Notes: generated by a model not told the origin, from the letters alone. Shown: positions 1-8,887, counted from the stretch's first letter. The stretch is 64,000 nucleotides of DNA from Paraburkholderia unamae (GCF_003268775.1 NZ_QLSU01000014.1:1-64000); one strand, 5' to 3'. Program-made: numbers and translations.

Positions 1-92
1 TAGCCGACTTCGAGACCGTTGCGCACCGAATCGATGACGACCTGGCCTTGCAGGCGGAACGTGCCGAGGCCGAATGCGGGAATAGTGCTCAT
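1..92 (-). CDS. dkgB: 2,5-diketo-D-gluconate reductase B (aldo/keto reductase), N-terminal part only
   Basis: Only the first 30 codons are inside the window; the gene runs off the left edge. The start reads MSTIPAFGLGTFRLQGQ, followed by VVIDSV and ending LEVGY. This matches the opening of E. coli DkgB (IPAFGLGTFRL then a helix and ALELGYRAIDTA), the first strand and NADPH-binding turn of the aldo/keto reductase barrel. The family reduces 2,5-diketo-gluconate, methylglyoxal and other aldehydes in the cytoplasm. A GGAGA ribosome-binding site lies 6 bases before the ATG. The gene begins 38 bases after the MFS efflux gene on the same strand, so the two probably share a transcript. The family call is strong; the exact substrate cannot be judged from this fragment. 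Confidence 0.85.
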   Translation of the reverse strand, partial: MSTIPAFGLGTFRLQGQVVIDSVRNGLEVG

Positions 93-130
93 GAGGTTCT
101 CCACGAGAGAAAAAGCGATGACGGGTTGAC

Positions 131-1369
131 TCAAGCCTTCGCGCCAGTGCGCGAGCGGCGGTTCATGACGATCTGCGCGACCACGAGCGCGACGCCTGCG
201 AGCGCAATGAGCGCACCGACGACCGGCACCGCGCCGTAGCCAAGACCGCCCGAGAGCGCGGCGCCGCCGGCTGCGGCGCCCAGTGCGTTGCCGAGATTGA
301 ACGCACCTACGTTGACCGAGGAGGCCAGGCCCGGCGCTTCGTGAGCGGCGCGCATCACGCGCATTTGCAGCGGCGGGACGACCGCGAAGGTGGCGATGCC
401 CCACACGAGCAGCGCGACTGCCGCGCCCACATGCGTGGCGGCGAGCACCGGAAACGCGAACATCACGGCGATCAGCAGCGCGAGAAAGCCGAGCAGCGTG
501 CCGTCGAGTGAGCGGTCGGCGAGACGCCCGCCCGCTGCGTTGCCGATGGAAAAGCCCACGCCGATCAGCACGAGCATGGCGGTCACGAAGCCGGGCGTCG
601 CGCCCGTGAGGTGCGTGAGCGTGGGCGTGACGTAGGTGTAGAGCGTGAACATCGCGCCGGCGCCCAGCACCGTGGTGCCAAGCGCGCCGAGTACCACGGG
701 GCGCGTGAGCACGCCGAGTTCCGCGCGCAGGTTGGGCATCTCACCGGGTTCGCCCTTGGGCAGCGCGAACGCGAGACCCGCGATGGCGAGCGCGCCGAGG
801 CCGGCGGTCGCGGCGAACGACATGCGCCAGCCGATCGCCTCGCCAAGCCACGTGGCGGCGGGCACGCCGCCGATGTTCGCGATGGTGAGGCCCATGAACA
901 TCGTCGCGACGGCGCTCGCCTGACGCTCGCGCGGCACGAAGCTCGCCGCCACCACCGAGCCGATGCCGAAGAACGCGCCATGATTGAGGCTCGTGACGAG
1001 CCGCGCGAGCAGCAGCGTGGTGTAGTCGGGGGCGATTGCCGAAAGCAGGTTGCCGAGCGTGAAGATGCCCATGAGCGCCATGAGCGCGGTGCGGCGGGGC
1101 CAGCGCGCGAGGGCGAGCGTCATGAGCGGCGCGCCGAGCATCACGCCGATCGCGTAGGCGCTGATGAGCATGCCGGCCGTCGGGATCGAGACGTGGACGC
1201 CTTCGGCGATGACGGGTAGCAGGCCCATGGGCGAGAATTCGGTCGTGCCGATGCCGAACGCGCCCACGGCGAGCGCGAGGAGCGGCAGGGTGGCGCCGCT
1301 GCGCGCCACTGGGTTGGCGGGGCGCTGCGGGTGAGCCGTAGCGGGTAGACTGAGGTCGCGTTCGAGCAT
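131..1369 (-). CDS. MFS drug/sugar efflux transporter (AraJ/DHA1-like)
   Basis: This is a 412-residue polytopic membrane protein. The first helix contains GAFGIGTTEF, typical of the DHA1 efflux branch (AraJ, YdhP, PbuE), and the loop after helix 2 carries the RWPRRTAL version of the MFS motif A. About twelve hydrophobic segments are readable along the length. The frame is open upstream to 1471, but that extension is Arg/Lys-rich and unlike the family. The ATG at 1369 (MLERDLSLPATA) places helix 1 near residue 27, as usual. It is divergent from the LysR gene at 1554, which is the likely regulator, and dkgB follows it. The substrate is unknown; export of arabinose-like sugars, purines or drugs all occur in this branch. 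Confidence 0.85.
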   Translation of the reverse strand: MLERDLSLPATAHPQRPANPVARSGATLPLLALAVGAFGIGTTEFSPMGLLPVIAEGVHVSIPTAGMLISAYAIGVMLGAPLMTLALARWPRRTALMALMGIFTLGNLLSAIAPDYTTLLLARLVTSLNHGAFFGIGSVVAASFVPRERQASAVATMFMGLTIANIGGVPAATWLGEAIGWRMSFAATAGLGALAIAGLAFALPKGEPGEMPNLRAELGVLTRPVVLGALGTTVLGAGAMFTLYTYVTPTLTHLTGATPGFVTAMLVLIGVGFSIGNAAGGRLADRSLDGTLLGFLALLIAVMFAFPVLAATHVGAAVALLVWGIATFAVVPPLQMRVMRAAHEAPGLASSVNVGAFNLGNALGAAAGGAALSGGLGYGAVPVVGALIALAGVALVVAQIVMNRRSRTGAKA

Positions 1370-1516
1370 GGCGGTCGTGCCTTTTTTGTGCCTTTTCGTG
1401 CCTTTCCGGTGCCGTTTGGCCCGCGTGGGGCCGAAGTTGGCATCAAGTCGGCATCGAATTAGCATCAGCAAGTTGGGACCGCTGCATTGTGCGGGAATTA
1501 TTTTTGACTAAAAACC

Positions 1517-1528
1517 GGTCTATGGACC
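1517..1528. promoter_or_regulatory. small palindrome GGTC-N4-GACC in the MFS/LysR divergent promoter
   Basis: The 184 bases between the MFS and LysR starts hold an AT-rich stretch (about 1499-1515) directly followed by GGTCTATGGACC, a perfect GGTC/GACC inverted repeat. It lies 26 bases before the LysR start, where an autoregulating LysR protein often binds. It could be part of a LysR box, but a single short palindrome is weak evidence. Confidence 0.3.
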
Positions 1529-1553
1529 AAAGTGTTTTGATTTCAGATCAAGA

Positions 1554-2477
1554 ATGAAGATCACTCTGGACGAACTGCAAGCCTTTGCCACGGTGGTGGA
1601 CAGCGGGTCCATCACGGCGGCCGCGCAGCAACTGGATCTCACGGTGTCGGCCACGAGCCGCACGCTCGCGCGCCTCGAGGAAAAGCTCAAGACCACGCTC
1701 TTGCGCCGGACCACGCGGCGGCTCGAACTCACCGAGGAGGGCAAGGCCTTTCTCCAGAACGCGCGCGCCATCATCGAGTCGGTGGAGGGCGCCGAGGAGC
1801 AGATGCTCGCGCGGCGCGAGATGCCCGCGGGGCGCTTGCGCGTGGATGCGGCTTCGCCGTTCATGCTCCACGTGATCGTGCCGCTCGTGCGGGGCTATCG
1901 CGAGCGCTATCCGCAGGTGGAGCTGGAGCTCAACAGCAACGAGGGCATCATCGACCTGCTGGAGCGGCGCACCGACGTGGCGATCCGCATTGGCCGGCTC
2001 AAGGACTCCACGCTGCACAGCCGCCTGATCGGCAATAGCCGCGTGCGCGTGCTGGCCACGCCGGAGTATCTCGCGGCGCGCGGCCGCCCGACACGCGTGG
2101 ACGATCTGGAAAAGCACACGCTGCTGGGCTTCAATCAACCCGAGTCGCTGAATGTCTGGCCGCTCACGGGCGCCGACGGCGAGCCGCACCGCATCGAGCC
2201 CGATGTGTGGTCGTCGAGCGGGGAGACCTTGCGGCAACTGGCGCTCGCGGGCGTGGGCATGGTCTGCCTCTCGGACTTCATGACGGCCCAGGACCGCGCG
2301 AACGGCAGCCTCGTGCAGGTGCTCGCGCGTCAAACCCTGGACGTGCGGCAGCCCATTCACGCCGTCTACTACCGCAATACGGCGATTTCGGCGCGCATCG
2401 TGTCGTTCGTCGATTATCTGGTCGAGGCCGTGCGCGCGACGGAGTTTGGCGGCGCGGCGCCACGCAAGGGCGCGTGA
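1554..2477 (+). CDS. LysR-family transcriptional regulator
   Basis: This 307-residue protein has the standard LysR layout. The N-terminal winged helix-turn-helix is at about residues 3-60 (LDELQAFATVVDSGSITAAA, then the recognition helix TVSATSRTLARLEEKL). A linker helix and a two-lobed effector-binding domain follow from about residue 90 (PAGRLRVDAASPFM). It belongs to the large subgroup typical of Burkholderiaceae that sits divergently beside efflux or oxidoreductase genes. It probably senses a small molecule and controls the neighbouring MFS-dkgB unit and itself. The effector is not predictable. The ATG follows AGATCAAGA with no strong ribosome-binding site. Confidence 0.88.
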   Translation: MKITLDELQAFATVVDSGSITAAAQQLDLTVSATSRTLARLEEKLKTTLLRRTTRRLELTEEGKAFLQNARAIIESVEGAEEQMLARREMPAGRLRVDAASPFMLHVIVPLVRGYRERYPQVELELNSNEGIIDLLERRTDVAIRIGRLKDSTLHSRLIGNSRVRVLATPEYLAARGRPTRVDDLEKHTLLGFNQPESLNVWPLTGADGEPHRIEPDVWSSSGETLRQLALAGVGMVCLSDFMTAQDRANGSLVQVLARQTLDVRQPIHAVYYRNTAISARIVSFVDYLVEAVRATEFGGAAPRKGA

Positions 2478-2493
2478 GCGCCACGCGCGCCGC

Positions 2494-4317
2494 TCACTTG
2501 CCTGGCGGCTTCGTGGCGCTCGTGGCGGTGGGCGGCGGGGATTGCGGGGATTGCGGGGATTGCGTGGGGGGCGCGGGTGCCGCGCCCGACCCCGCAGTTG
2601 ACCCACCAGCCGAACCGCTCCCCGCAGCGGCGGGCGGCGCGGCTGCCGCGTTGATCTTGGCTTGCGCGGCGGCCGTCGCGCTGCGGATCTCGCCGCCCAG
2701 TCCGTCCATGTCGTCGAAGTGCATCACGTCACCGCTTTCTCCGCCGAAATCCACCGCGCCCCAGCGCGACAGCACCTGGCCCATGCCGACCACCACCTCG
2801 CGCGGAATCGAGAGGAAGCCGCCCGCCGGGTCGGCGAGGCTGAAGGGCCGCGTGCCGGGCGAGGCGTTCGCCGGCGCCTGGAAGTTCTGCACGCCGCTCG
2901 GGCCCGTAGCGGGCACGTTGCCGCCTAGCGCCGCATAGTCCTCCCACATCTGCGTGAGCACGGCGTCGGGGCTCGGCGCGCTTTGCTGGGGATGCGTGGT
3001 CTTCCAGTCGCCCTTGAGGAACGCGTCGATCGCCGTGGTGCCGCCCTGCATCAGCTTGAAATACGCCTTCATCGCCTCGCTTTCCTTGTTCAGGCGATCG
3101 TAGTATTCGCCCCAGCGCTCGCTGCGCGAGAGTTTCGCGCCGGAGAGCGTCGTGCCCGTTTGCGTGATGAGCTTCGGAATCACCGACTGGTGCGGCCCGC
3201 CCGCGGGCGCGGGCAGCGTGAGCGGGTCATTGAGCATGAACTCGGCAATGCGCGTGTAGACCTCCTCCGTTTGCGCGTCGACCTTGCGCTGACCGACGTT
3301 GAGCTTCTTGTCGTTGCGGTTTTCGTGCGACAAATAAACGTTGCGCGCACCGTCGATGTCGATGGCGAGCCCCCAGCCGTGCGGCCCCGACTTCGAGCGA
3401 AAGCCGCCCACCGAACCGATTCCGTAGCCCTTGGGTTTGGTCGCCCCTGACTTCGTGAACTCGGCGTCGACCTTTTTCTCGGCAGTCCGTAGCTTGGCGA
3501 GAAATTCGCTGCGCACGCCACGGTCAATCGAATGGCCGAGGAACGTCGCGGTCGTGTCCATCGACTTGGCGAATGTTTCGTAGTCCGCATAAGGGCCGCC
3601 AAGGCCGGGGCCGATCTCCTGCACGATCTGGTCGAAGTCCGGTTTGGGCGGTGGCGGCGGGGGCGATGGCTTGGTGGGCGGCTTGGGCTGGCGGCGCAGC
3701 GCGGGCGGCCCGGCCTGCATCGTATGGGCCAGCTCGTGCGCGAGCAGGGCGCGCCCCGCGGGCGAGGACGGCGCGTACTGGCCCGCCGCGAACGCGACGT
3801 CGCGCCCCACGGTGTAGGCGAGCGCGCCCACCTCATGCGCGGATTGCGCGGCGCGGGCGTCGGTGTGGATGCGCACGTGGGAGAGGTCGCAGGCAAAGCG
3901 CGGCTCGAAGAACGCGCGGGTCGCGCGATCGAGCGGCGCGCCGCCTGAGCGCAGCGCCGGGTGTTGGCCTGGGCCGGCGCGCTCCCGCGGCGCTGCGGGT
4001 GGCTCGTGGGCGTCGCGCACTGCCGCCGCTGGCGCGGGCATGTTCAGCACGTGGCTGGCGAGACGATCGGCGTCGCGCTCCTGTGGGTCGTCGATGCCGC
4101 CGACCGCGAGCTTGGCCCGCATGCCGTACGGCAGCGGTGTCGCCGCGTCGCGCGCGAACACGGGCAGCCCGGCGAGACTGAGGCGGCGTGCAGGCGGCGC
4201 GGCCGTTACGACGTTTTCAATCGAATGCCGCCGCGCGCCCACGCCGGCGCCATCGGGCGTTGCGCGGCCGCGTGTGGCGGCGCGCTGCGCGGGCATCGGG
4301 GAGGGCGGAGCGAACAT
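2494..4317 (-). CDS. DUF4157 protein with C-terminal M15-like peptidase domain (possible injection-system effector)
   Basis: The protein has 607 residues. After a low-complexity N-terminus comes a DPQERDADRLASHVL segment (about residue 76) and then a DUF4157 domain ending in HELAHTMQ, where residues 194-198 form the zincin-like HExxH helix. A Pro/Lys linker leads to a second domain with GPHGWGLAIDID (His-x6-Asp) and DVMHFDD, the zinc-ligand pattern of M15 D-Ala-D-Ala or endolysin-type peptidases. DUF4157 is often fused to toxin or enzyme domains shipped by extracellular contractile injection systems. No tail-sheath or baseplate genes are visible here. A TTG at 4362 is an alternative start. 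I prefer the ATG at 4317 because it gives the N-terminus MFAP, shared with the DUF4157 protein at 63118. It ends 16 bases from the convergent LysR gene. Confidence 0.8.
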   Translation of the reverse strand: MFAPPSPMPAQRAATRGRATPDGAGVGARRHSIENVVTAAPPARRLSLAGLPVFARDAATPLPYGMRAKLAVGGIDDPQERDADRLASHVLNMPAPAAAVRDAHEPPAAPRERAGPGQHPALRSGGAPLDRATRAFFEPRFACDLSHVRIHTDARAAQSAHEVGALAYTVGRDVAFAAGQYAPSSPAGRALLAHELAHTMQAGPPALRRQPKPPTKPSPPPPPPKPDFDQIVQEIGPGLGGPYADYETFAKSMDTTATFLGHSIDRGVRSEFLAKLRTAEKKVDAEFTKSGATKPKGYGIGSVGGFRSKSGPHGWGLAIDIDGARNVYLSHENRNDKKLNVGQRKVDAQTEEVYTRIAEFMLNDPLTLPAPAGGPHQSVIPKLITQTGTTLSGAKLSRSERWGEYYDRLNKESEAMKAYFKLMQGGTTAIDAFLKGDWKTTHPQQSAPSPDAVLTQMWEDYAALGGNVPATGPSGVQNFQAPANASPGTRPFSLADPAGGFLSIPREVVVGMGQVLSRWGAVDFGGESGDVMHFDDMDGLGGEIRSATAAAQAKINAAAAPPAAAGSGSAGGSTAGSGAAPAPPTQSPQSPQSPPPTATSATKPPGK

Positions 4318-4422
4318 GGCGGCACGCGGGCGGGACCGAAAGGAAGGAGAAAGTCTGTCCAAACACTTTAGGTGCCGGGTTCCGCGACTTCAAGCCGCCG
4401 CGCGGCCGTTTTAATTTTTCTG

Positions 4423-4468
4423 TTGACACAGAAGTTTCGTATACGTACTTTTATGCAACCAAAGTTTC
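4423..4468 (+). promoter_or_regulatory. putative rpiR promoter with two AAGTTTC direct repeats
   Basis: TTGACA at 4423-4428 is a perfect -35 hexamer, with TACTTT (4446-4451) a 17-base spacer away as a weak -10. Two copies of AAGTTTC, at 4432-4438 and 4462-4468, are exactly 30 bases (about three helical turns) apart and bracket the -10. They end 13 bases before the RpiR-family start at 4482. This fits an operator for the regulator itself, which would repress or activate the downstream operon. Confidence 0.5.
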
Positions 4469-4481
4469 AAAAGGCGATGCC

Positions 4482-5336
4482 ATGACTTCCACGTTGCACG
4501 ACAGGATTCTCGAGCTTCAGGACCAGTTCACCGAAAGCGAGCGCCGGCTCGCGCAGGTCACGCTCGAATGCATCGGCAACCTCGCCGCGTATACGGGGGC
4601 GGAACTCGCGCAGCGCGCGGGCGTTTCGAAGGCGAGCGCCGGGCGCTTCTTCCGCCGCCTCGGCTACGAGAATTTCAACGAGGTGCGCGCGCTCGCGCGC
4701 GACGAGGCCGATCGCGGCTCGCCGCTGCACGAACTCGCGCAGGTGGACGGCGCGGCCGCGAATCCGGCTGCGAACCCGGCGGCGCATCACCTCGCCACCG
4801 ACTTGCAGAACCTGTCGAAGACCTTCGAGCGGCTCGACCCCGCCGACGTGCGCCGCGTGTGCGCGCTGCTCAAGAGCGCGCGCACCGTTTATATCGCGGG
4901 CTTTCGCAATGGCCGCGTGGTGGCGCAGTACGCGTGGGCGCTGCTCACGCAGTTGCGCGGCGGCGTGGCGCTCGTGCCCGGCGCGGGCCTGAATCTCGCG
5001 GAAGATCTCGCCGATCTCGGCGCGCGCGACGTGCTGCTCGTCATGGACTTCCGCCGCCGCGTGTCGCTGCTGCGCCCCATGGTGGAGCACGCGAACCGCG
5101 TGAACGCGAAGGTCGTCATTCTCACCGATCCCACCGCCACGGAACTGCCCGCGCGCTCGGACGTCGTGCTGCGGTGCGTGAATCGCGGCGCGGCGCTGTT
5201 CGATTCGTACGTGGCGGCCATCAGCGTCGTGAACCATCTGTGCAGCACGTTTGCGCTCGCGCTCGGCGACACCGCGCGCGAGCGGCTCGAGGGCATCGAG
5301 GCGCTGCACGAGCAATACGGCGATCTTCATCGCTGA
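4482..5336 (+). CDS. MurR/RpiR-family transcriptional regulator
   Basis: This 284-residue regulator has an N-terminal HTH_6 domain at about residues 1-77. Its recognition segment is AELAQRAGVSKASAGRFFRR, and GYENFNEVRALARDE follows. A SIS sugar-isomerase-like fold occupies about residues 115-250 (YIAGFRNGRVVAQYAW; VILTDPTA). SIS domains usually bind phosphosugars, but RpiR proteins beside hydantoin or amino acid genes also occur. The frame is open upstream, but the ATG at 4482 follows AAGGCGATGCC and gives the canonical N-terminus. It lies 21 bases upstream of dpaL and is probably the local regulator of the operon up to 11497. The ligand is unknown. Confidence 0.88.
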   Translation: MTSTLHDRILELQDQFTESERRLAQVTLECIGNLAAYTGAELAQRAGVSKASAGRFFRRLGYENFNEVRALARDEADRGSPLHELAQVDGAAANPAANPAAHHLATDLQNLSKTFERLDPADVRRVCALLKSARTVYIAGFRNGRVVAQYAWALLTQLRGGVALVPGAGLNLAEDLADLGARDVLLVMDFRRRVSLLRPMVEHANRVNAKVVILTDPTATELPARSDVVLRCVNRGAALFDSYVAAISVVNHLCSTFALALGDTARERLEGIEALHEQYGDLHR

Positions 5337-5357
5337 TCCAATCGAAAGGAGACTCAC

Positions 5358-6590
5358 TTGACTCATCCGCTTCCTCACGTCCGGCTTCAGGCCGCGCTCA
5401 ATCCCGCAGTCGAGCCGCAAGCGCCGTATGGCGACGCGCAGCGCGCCATCCTCGGCGGCGACGCCTGGACGCGCGCACACGCGCAAATCACGCGCTGGCC
5501 GGGCTATGCGCCCACGCCGCTCGCGCGCCTCGACGGCCTCGCGCGCGCGGCGGGCGTGGCGCAGATTCTCTACAAGGATGAAGGCGGACGGTTCGGCCTC
5601 GGCAGCTTCAAGGCGCTCGGCGGCGCGTATGCGGTGAGCCGCCTGCTGATGCGTGAGATCGCGGCGCGCACTGGCGCGGCGAACGTCGGCATCGACGATC
5701 TGCTCAACGGCCGCTATGCGGACATCACGCGCGAGATCACCGTGACCTGCGCGACCGACGGCAACCATGGCCGCTCCGTGGCCTGGGGCGCGCAGCGCTT
5801 TGGCTGCGCCTGCGTGATCTATGTGCACGCCACCGTGAGCGAAGGCCGCAAGGCGGCGATCGAGCATTACGGCGCGCAGGTCGTGCGCACCTCCGGCAAC
5901 TACGACGACTCGGTGCGCGAGGCCGCTGCCGACGCGGCGCGTCTGAACCGCTTTGTCGTTTCCGATACGTCGTACGAAGGCTATATGGACGTGCCGCGCG
6001 ACGTGATGCAAGGCTACGCGGTGATGGCCGACGAGGCGATCGATCAATTGCCGGACGGCGCGTTGCCCACGCATATCTTTCTGCAAGGCGGCGTGGGCGG
6101 CCTGGCCGCCGCCGTGTGCGCGCACTTCTGGGAGCGCTTTGGCGAGCGCCGCCCGCGCGTCGTCGTGGTCGAGCCCGACAAGGCCGCGTGCCTCTACGAG
6201 AGCGCGCGTGCGGGCAAGCCGGTGGCCGTGCACGGCGATCTCGACACCGTGATGGCCGGCCTGGCATGCGGCGAGGTTTCGCTGCTCGCGTGGTCGATTC
6301 TCAAGCCGGGTGCTTTCGGATTCCTCACGATCGACGATGAATCCGCGCTCGACACGGTGCGCCTGCTCGCCTCGGGGCGATACGGCGACGCGCCGATCGT
6401 GGCCGGAGAATCCGCGGTGGCGGGGCTCACAGGCTGTCTTGCCGCGCTGGCGGACGAAACGGTGCGCGCGCAACTGGGTCTGGACGCGGCGAGCCGCGTG
6501 CTGGTGTTCGGCAGCGAAGGCGCAACCGACGCCGCGCTTTATCAGCGCATCGTGGGACGGACCGCCGAGGCGGTGAGGATGGCTGCATGA
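5358..6590 (+). CDS. dpaL: 2,3-diaminopropionate ammonia-lyase (TTG start)
   Basis: This 410-residue PLP enzyme of the fold-type II (threonine synthase-like) family converts D- or L-2,3-diaminopropionate to pyruvate and two ammonia. The Schiff-base lysine is K85 in GLGSFKALGGAYA. D134 (CATDGNHGR) and D203 (SDTSYEGY) match the spacing of Lys77, Asp120 and Asp189 known as catalytic in E. coli YgeX/DpaL. The glycine loop QGGVGGLAAA binds the PLP phosphate. The start is TTG at 5358, decided by AAGGAGA five bases upstream. It is the first enzyme of the operon, and its stop overlaps the next gene by 4 bases (ATGA). E. coli ygeX also sits beside an M20 hydrolase (ygeY) and hydantoin genes, as here. 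Confidence 0.9.
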   Translation: MTHPLPHVRLQAALNPAVEPQAPYGDAQRAILGGDAWTRAHAQITRWPGYAPTPLARLDGLARAAGVAQILYKDEGGRFGLGSFKALGGAYAVSRLLMREIAARTGAANVGIDDLLNGRYADITREITVTCATDGNHGRSVAWGAQRFGCACVIYVHATVSEGRKAAIEHYGAQVVRTSGNYDDSVREAAADAARLNRFVVSDTSYEGYMDVPRDVMQGYAVMADEAIDQLPDGALPTHIFLQGGVGGLAAAVCAHFWERFGERRPRVVVVEPDKAACLYESARAGKPVAVHGDLDTVMAGLACGEVSLLAWSILKPGAFGFLTIDDESALDTVRLLASGRYGDAPIVAGESAVAGLTGCLAALADETVRAQLGLDAASRVLVFGSEGATDAALYQRIVGRTAEAVRMAA

Positions 6591-7867
6591 GCGCCGCGCT
6601 CGACAATCTCGACAATCCGCGTCATGTCGCGCGGGAGCGCGCTGTGCCGCGCATCGACCTGGCGCGCCTCATCGCCCGCATCGAAGCGCTTGCGCAGGTC
6701 GGCGCGATCGCAGGCGGCGGCGTCTGCCGCCTCGCCTTGAGCGACGAGGACCGCCAGGGCCGCGACCTCGTGGCGGGCTGGATGCGCGAACTCGGCCTCG
6801 ACGTGACGATCGACGCCATCGGCAATGTGGTGGGCGTGCGCGCGGGGCGCGAGGCGCTGCCGCCGGTGATGACCGGCTCGCATATCGACACGGTGCGCAC
6901 GGGCGGCCGCTACGACGGCAACCTAGGCGTGCTCGCAGGGCTCGAAGTGGTCGCGGCGCTCAACGACGCGGGCGTCGTCACGCGCCGCCCCATTGCCGTG
7001 GCGTTCTTCACGAACGAGGAAGGCGCGCGCTTCGCACCCGACATGATGGGCAGCCTCGTGTTCCAGGGCGGCCTCGCGCTCGACGAAGCGTTGCGCACGA
7101 AGGGCATCGACGGCACGACGGTCGGCGAGAATCTTGCGCGCATCGGCTACGCGGGGCCGCAGCCGGTGGGTGGCGCGCGCGACGTGCATGCGTTCGTGGA
7201 GTTGCATGTGGAGCAAGGGCCGCTGCTGGAGCACGAAGGGCTCACCATTGGCGCGGTGACGGGCGTGCAGGGCATTCACTGGACCGAGTTCGTGGTGGAG
7301 GGCACCTCGAATCACGCGGGCACCACGCCGATGGCGCTGCGCCACGACGCGGGCATCGTGGCGATGCAGATTGCCTGCTACGCCCGAGAAGTGGCGCGCG
7401 AACTGGGCGGCGGCCAGCTTGCGACGGTGGGGCACGTGAAGCTCACGCCCGACCTCGTCAACGTCATTCCGAACCGCGCCGAGTTCACGCTCGACCTGCG
7501 CAATACCGACGCCGACGGGCTCGCGCAGGCCGTGCAGCGCGTGTTCGCCTTCGCACAGGAGGCCGCGAACGCGGAGGGCGTGCGCATCACGCACCGGCCG
7601 CTCGCGGACTTCGCGCCGGTTGCGTTCGACGAACGCATCGTGGCGCGCGTGGAGTCGATCGCGCGCGAGCGCGGCCACAGCGTGCGGCGCATGCCGAGCG
7701 GCGCGGGTCACGACGCGCAGATGCTCGCGCGCATGTGTCCGGCGGGCATGATCTTCGTGCCGAGCGTGGGCGGCCTCTCGCACAACGTGGCGGAGTACAC
7801 GCACGAGCACGATATCGAAGCGGGCGCGGGCGTGTTGCTGGATCTGCTCGTCGAACTGGCCGGCTGA
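6587..7867 (+). CDS. M20-family hydrolase: N-carbamoyl-L-amino acid hydrolase / allantoate amidohydrolase type
   Basis: The protein has 426 residues. Metal-binding motifs of the M20 amidase group are in order: GSHIDTV (H99), RYDGNLGVL (D110), FFTNEEGARF (E144 and E145, base and ligand) and MPSGAGHDAQML near the C-terminus. The FTNEEG plus AGHDA pair separates the hydantoinase/carbamoylase group (HyuC, AllC, beta-ureidopropionase) from peptidases. The enzyme should remove a carbamoyl group from an L-amino acid or ureido compound, releasing CO2 and ammonia. Two divalent metals are expected. It overlaps dpaL by 4 bases, so translational coupling is likely. AllC, L-carbamoylase and ureidopropionase activities cannot be told apart by eye. 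Confidence 0.85.
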   Translation: MSAALDNLDNPRHVARERAVPRIDLARLIARIEALAQVGAIAGGGVCRLALSDEDRQGRDLVAGWMRELGLDVTIDAIGNVVGVRAGREALPPVMTGSHIDTVRTGGRYDGNLGVLAGLEVVAALNDAGVVTRRPIAVAFFTNEEGARFAPDMMGSLVFQGGLALDEALRTKGIDGTTVGENLARIGYAGPQPVGGARDVHAFVELHVEQGPLLEHEGLTIGAVTGVQGIHWTEFVVEGTSNHAGTTPMALRHDAGIVAMQIACYAREVARELGGGQLATVGHVKLTPDLVNVIPNRAEFTLDLRNTDADGLAQAVQRVFAFAQEAANAEGVRITHRPLADFAPVAFDERIVARVESIARERGHSVRRMPSGAGHDAQMLARMCPAGMIFVPSVGGLSHNVAEYTHEHDIEAGAGVLLDLLVELAG

Positions 7868-7942
7868 GGATTGCCGCAATTTTGTTTAGTGTCTTTTGAA
7901 ATTCTATTAGTACACCATAGGGACTATCAGGAGGGTTTTTCC

Positions 7943-8887
7943 ATGTCACGCATCATCAACGTCGCCGCCGCGCAACTCGGACCGATCGAGCGCTCGCATT
8001 CGCGCCGCGAAGTCGTCGAAAGACTGCTCGCGCACTTGCGCGAGGCGCATGCGATGGGCTGCCAGCTCGTGGTGTTTCCCGAGCTCGCGCTCACCACGTT
8101 CTTCCCGCGCTGGTACGCCGAAGATATTGCCGAAATGGACGCGTTTTACGAGCGCCAGATGCCCGGACCCGAAACGCAGATTCTCTTCGACACCGCGAAG
8201 AAACTCGGCATCGGCTTCTATCTCGGCTATGCGGAACTCGCGCATGAAGCGGGGCGTGTGCATCGCTACAACACGGCCATTCTGGTTGGCCAGAACGGCG
8301 AGATTGTCGGCAAGTACCGCAAGGTGCATTTGCCGGGCCACGCCGCGCACGAGCCGTGGCGCGCTTTCCAGCACCTGGAGAAATACTACTTCGAGCCGGG
8401 CGAGCGCTTCGACGTCTGGCGCGCGTTCGGCGGCGTGCTCGGCATGGCGCTGTGCAACGACCGCCGCTGGCCGGAGACCTATCGCGTGATGGGCCTCCAG
8501 GGCGCGGAGATGATCCTGCTCGGCTACAACACGCCGGTCCACAACCCGCCCGCGCCCGAGCACGACGACCTTTCGATGTTCCACAACCATCTCGTGATGC
8601 AGGCGGGCGCCTACCAGAACGGCACCTGGGTGGTGGGCGTCGCGAAGGCCGGCAACGAGGCGGGCTGCGAGATGATCGGCGGCACCTGCATCATCGCGCC
8701 TTCGGGCGAGATCGTCGCGGCGTGCTCGACCAAGGGCGATGAACTCGCCATCGCGCGCTGCGACCTGAGCCTGTGCGACTCGTACAAGAACACCACGTTC
8801 AATTTCGAGCGCCACCGCCGCCCCGAAGCCTACGGGCTGATTACCGAACGCCGCGGGGCTGTCCTGCCCGCTCCACTCGCCGCTTAA
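7943..8887 (+). CDS. N-carbamoyl-D-amino acid amidohydrolase (nitrilase superfamily)
   Basis: The protein has 314 residues and strong colinearity with the Agrobacterium D-carbamoylase. Shared blocks include VFPELALTTFFPRW, GKYRKVHLPGH, FQHLEKYYFEPG, CNDRRWPE, GYNTPVHNPP and FNFERHRRPE. The Glu-Lys-Cys triad is E47, K127 and C171. It hydrolyses N-carbamoyl-D-amino acids, the last step of D-hydantoin use. The ATG at 7943 has AGGAGGG 7 bases upstream; the open frame before it lacks homology. It follows an L-type carbamoylase after 75 bases, so the operon carries hydrolases for both stereo-series. No hydantoinase gene is present in the window. Confidence 0.92.
   Translation: MSRIINVAAAQLGPIERSHSRREVVERLLAHLREAHAMGCQLVVFPELALTTFFPRWYAEDIAEMDAFYERQMPGPETQILFDTAKKLGIGFYLGYAELAHEAGRVHRYNTAILVGQNGEIVGKYRKVHLPGHAAHEPWRAFQHLEKYYFEPGERFDVWRAFGGVLGMALCNDRRWPETYRVMGLQGAEMILLGYNTPVHNPPAPEHDDLSMFHNHLVMQAGAYQNGTWVVGVAKAGNEAGCEMIGGTCIIAPSGEIVAACSTKGDELAIARCDLSLCDSYKNTTFNFERHRRPEAYGLITERRGAVLPAPLAA

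Noticed and set aside
4467..6473. 668-codon open frame on the minus strand opposite rpiR and dpaL
   Set aside because: Composition is Arg/His/Ala-rich with no family motif, and the plus-strand frames hold two clear genes. It is a high-GC shadow, as are the long antisense frames at 17993-19978 and 53913-55706.
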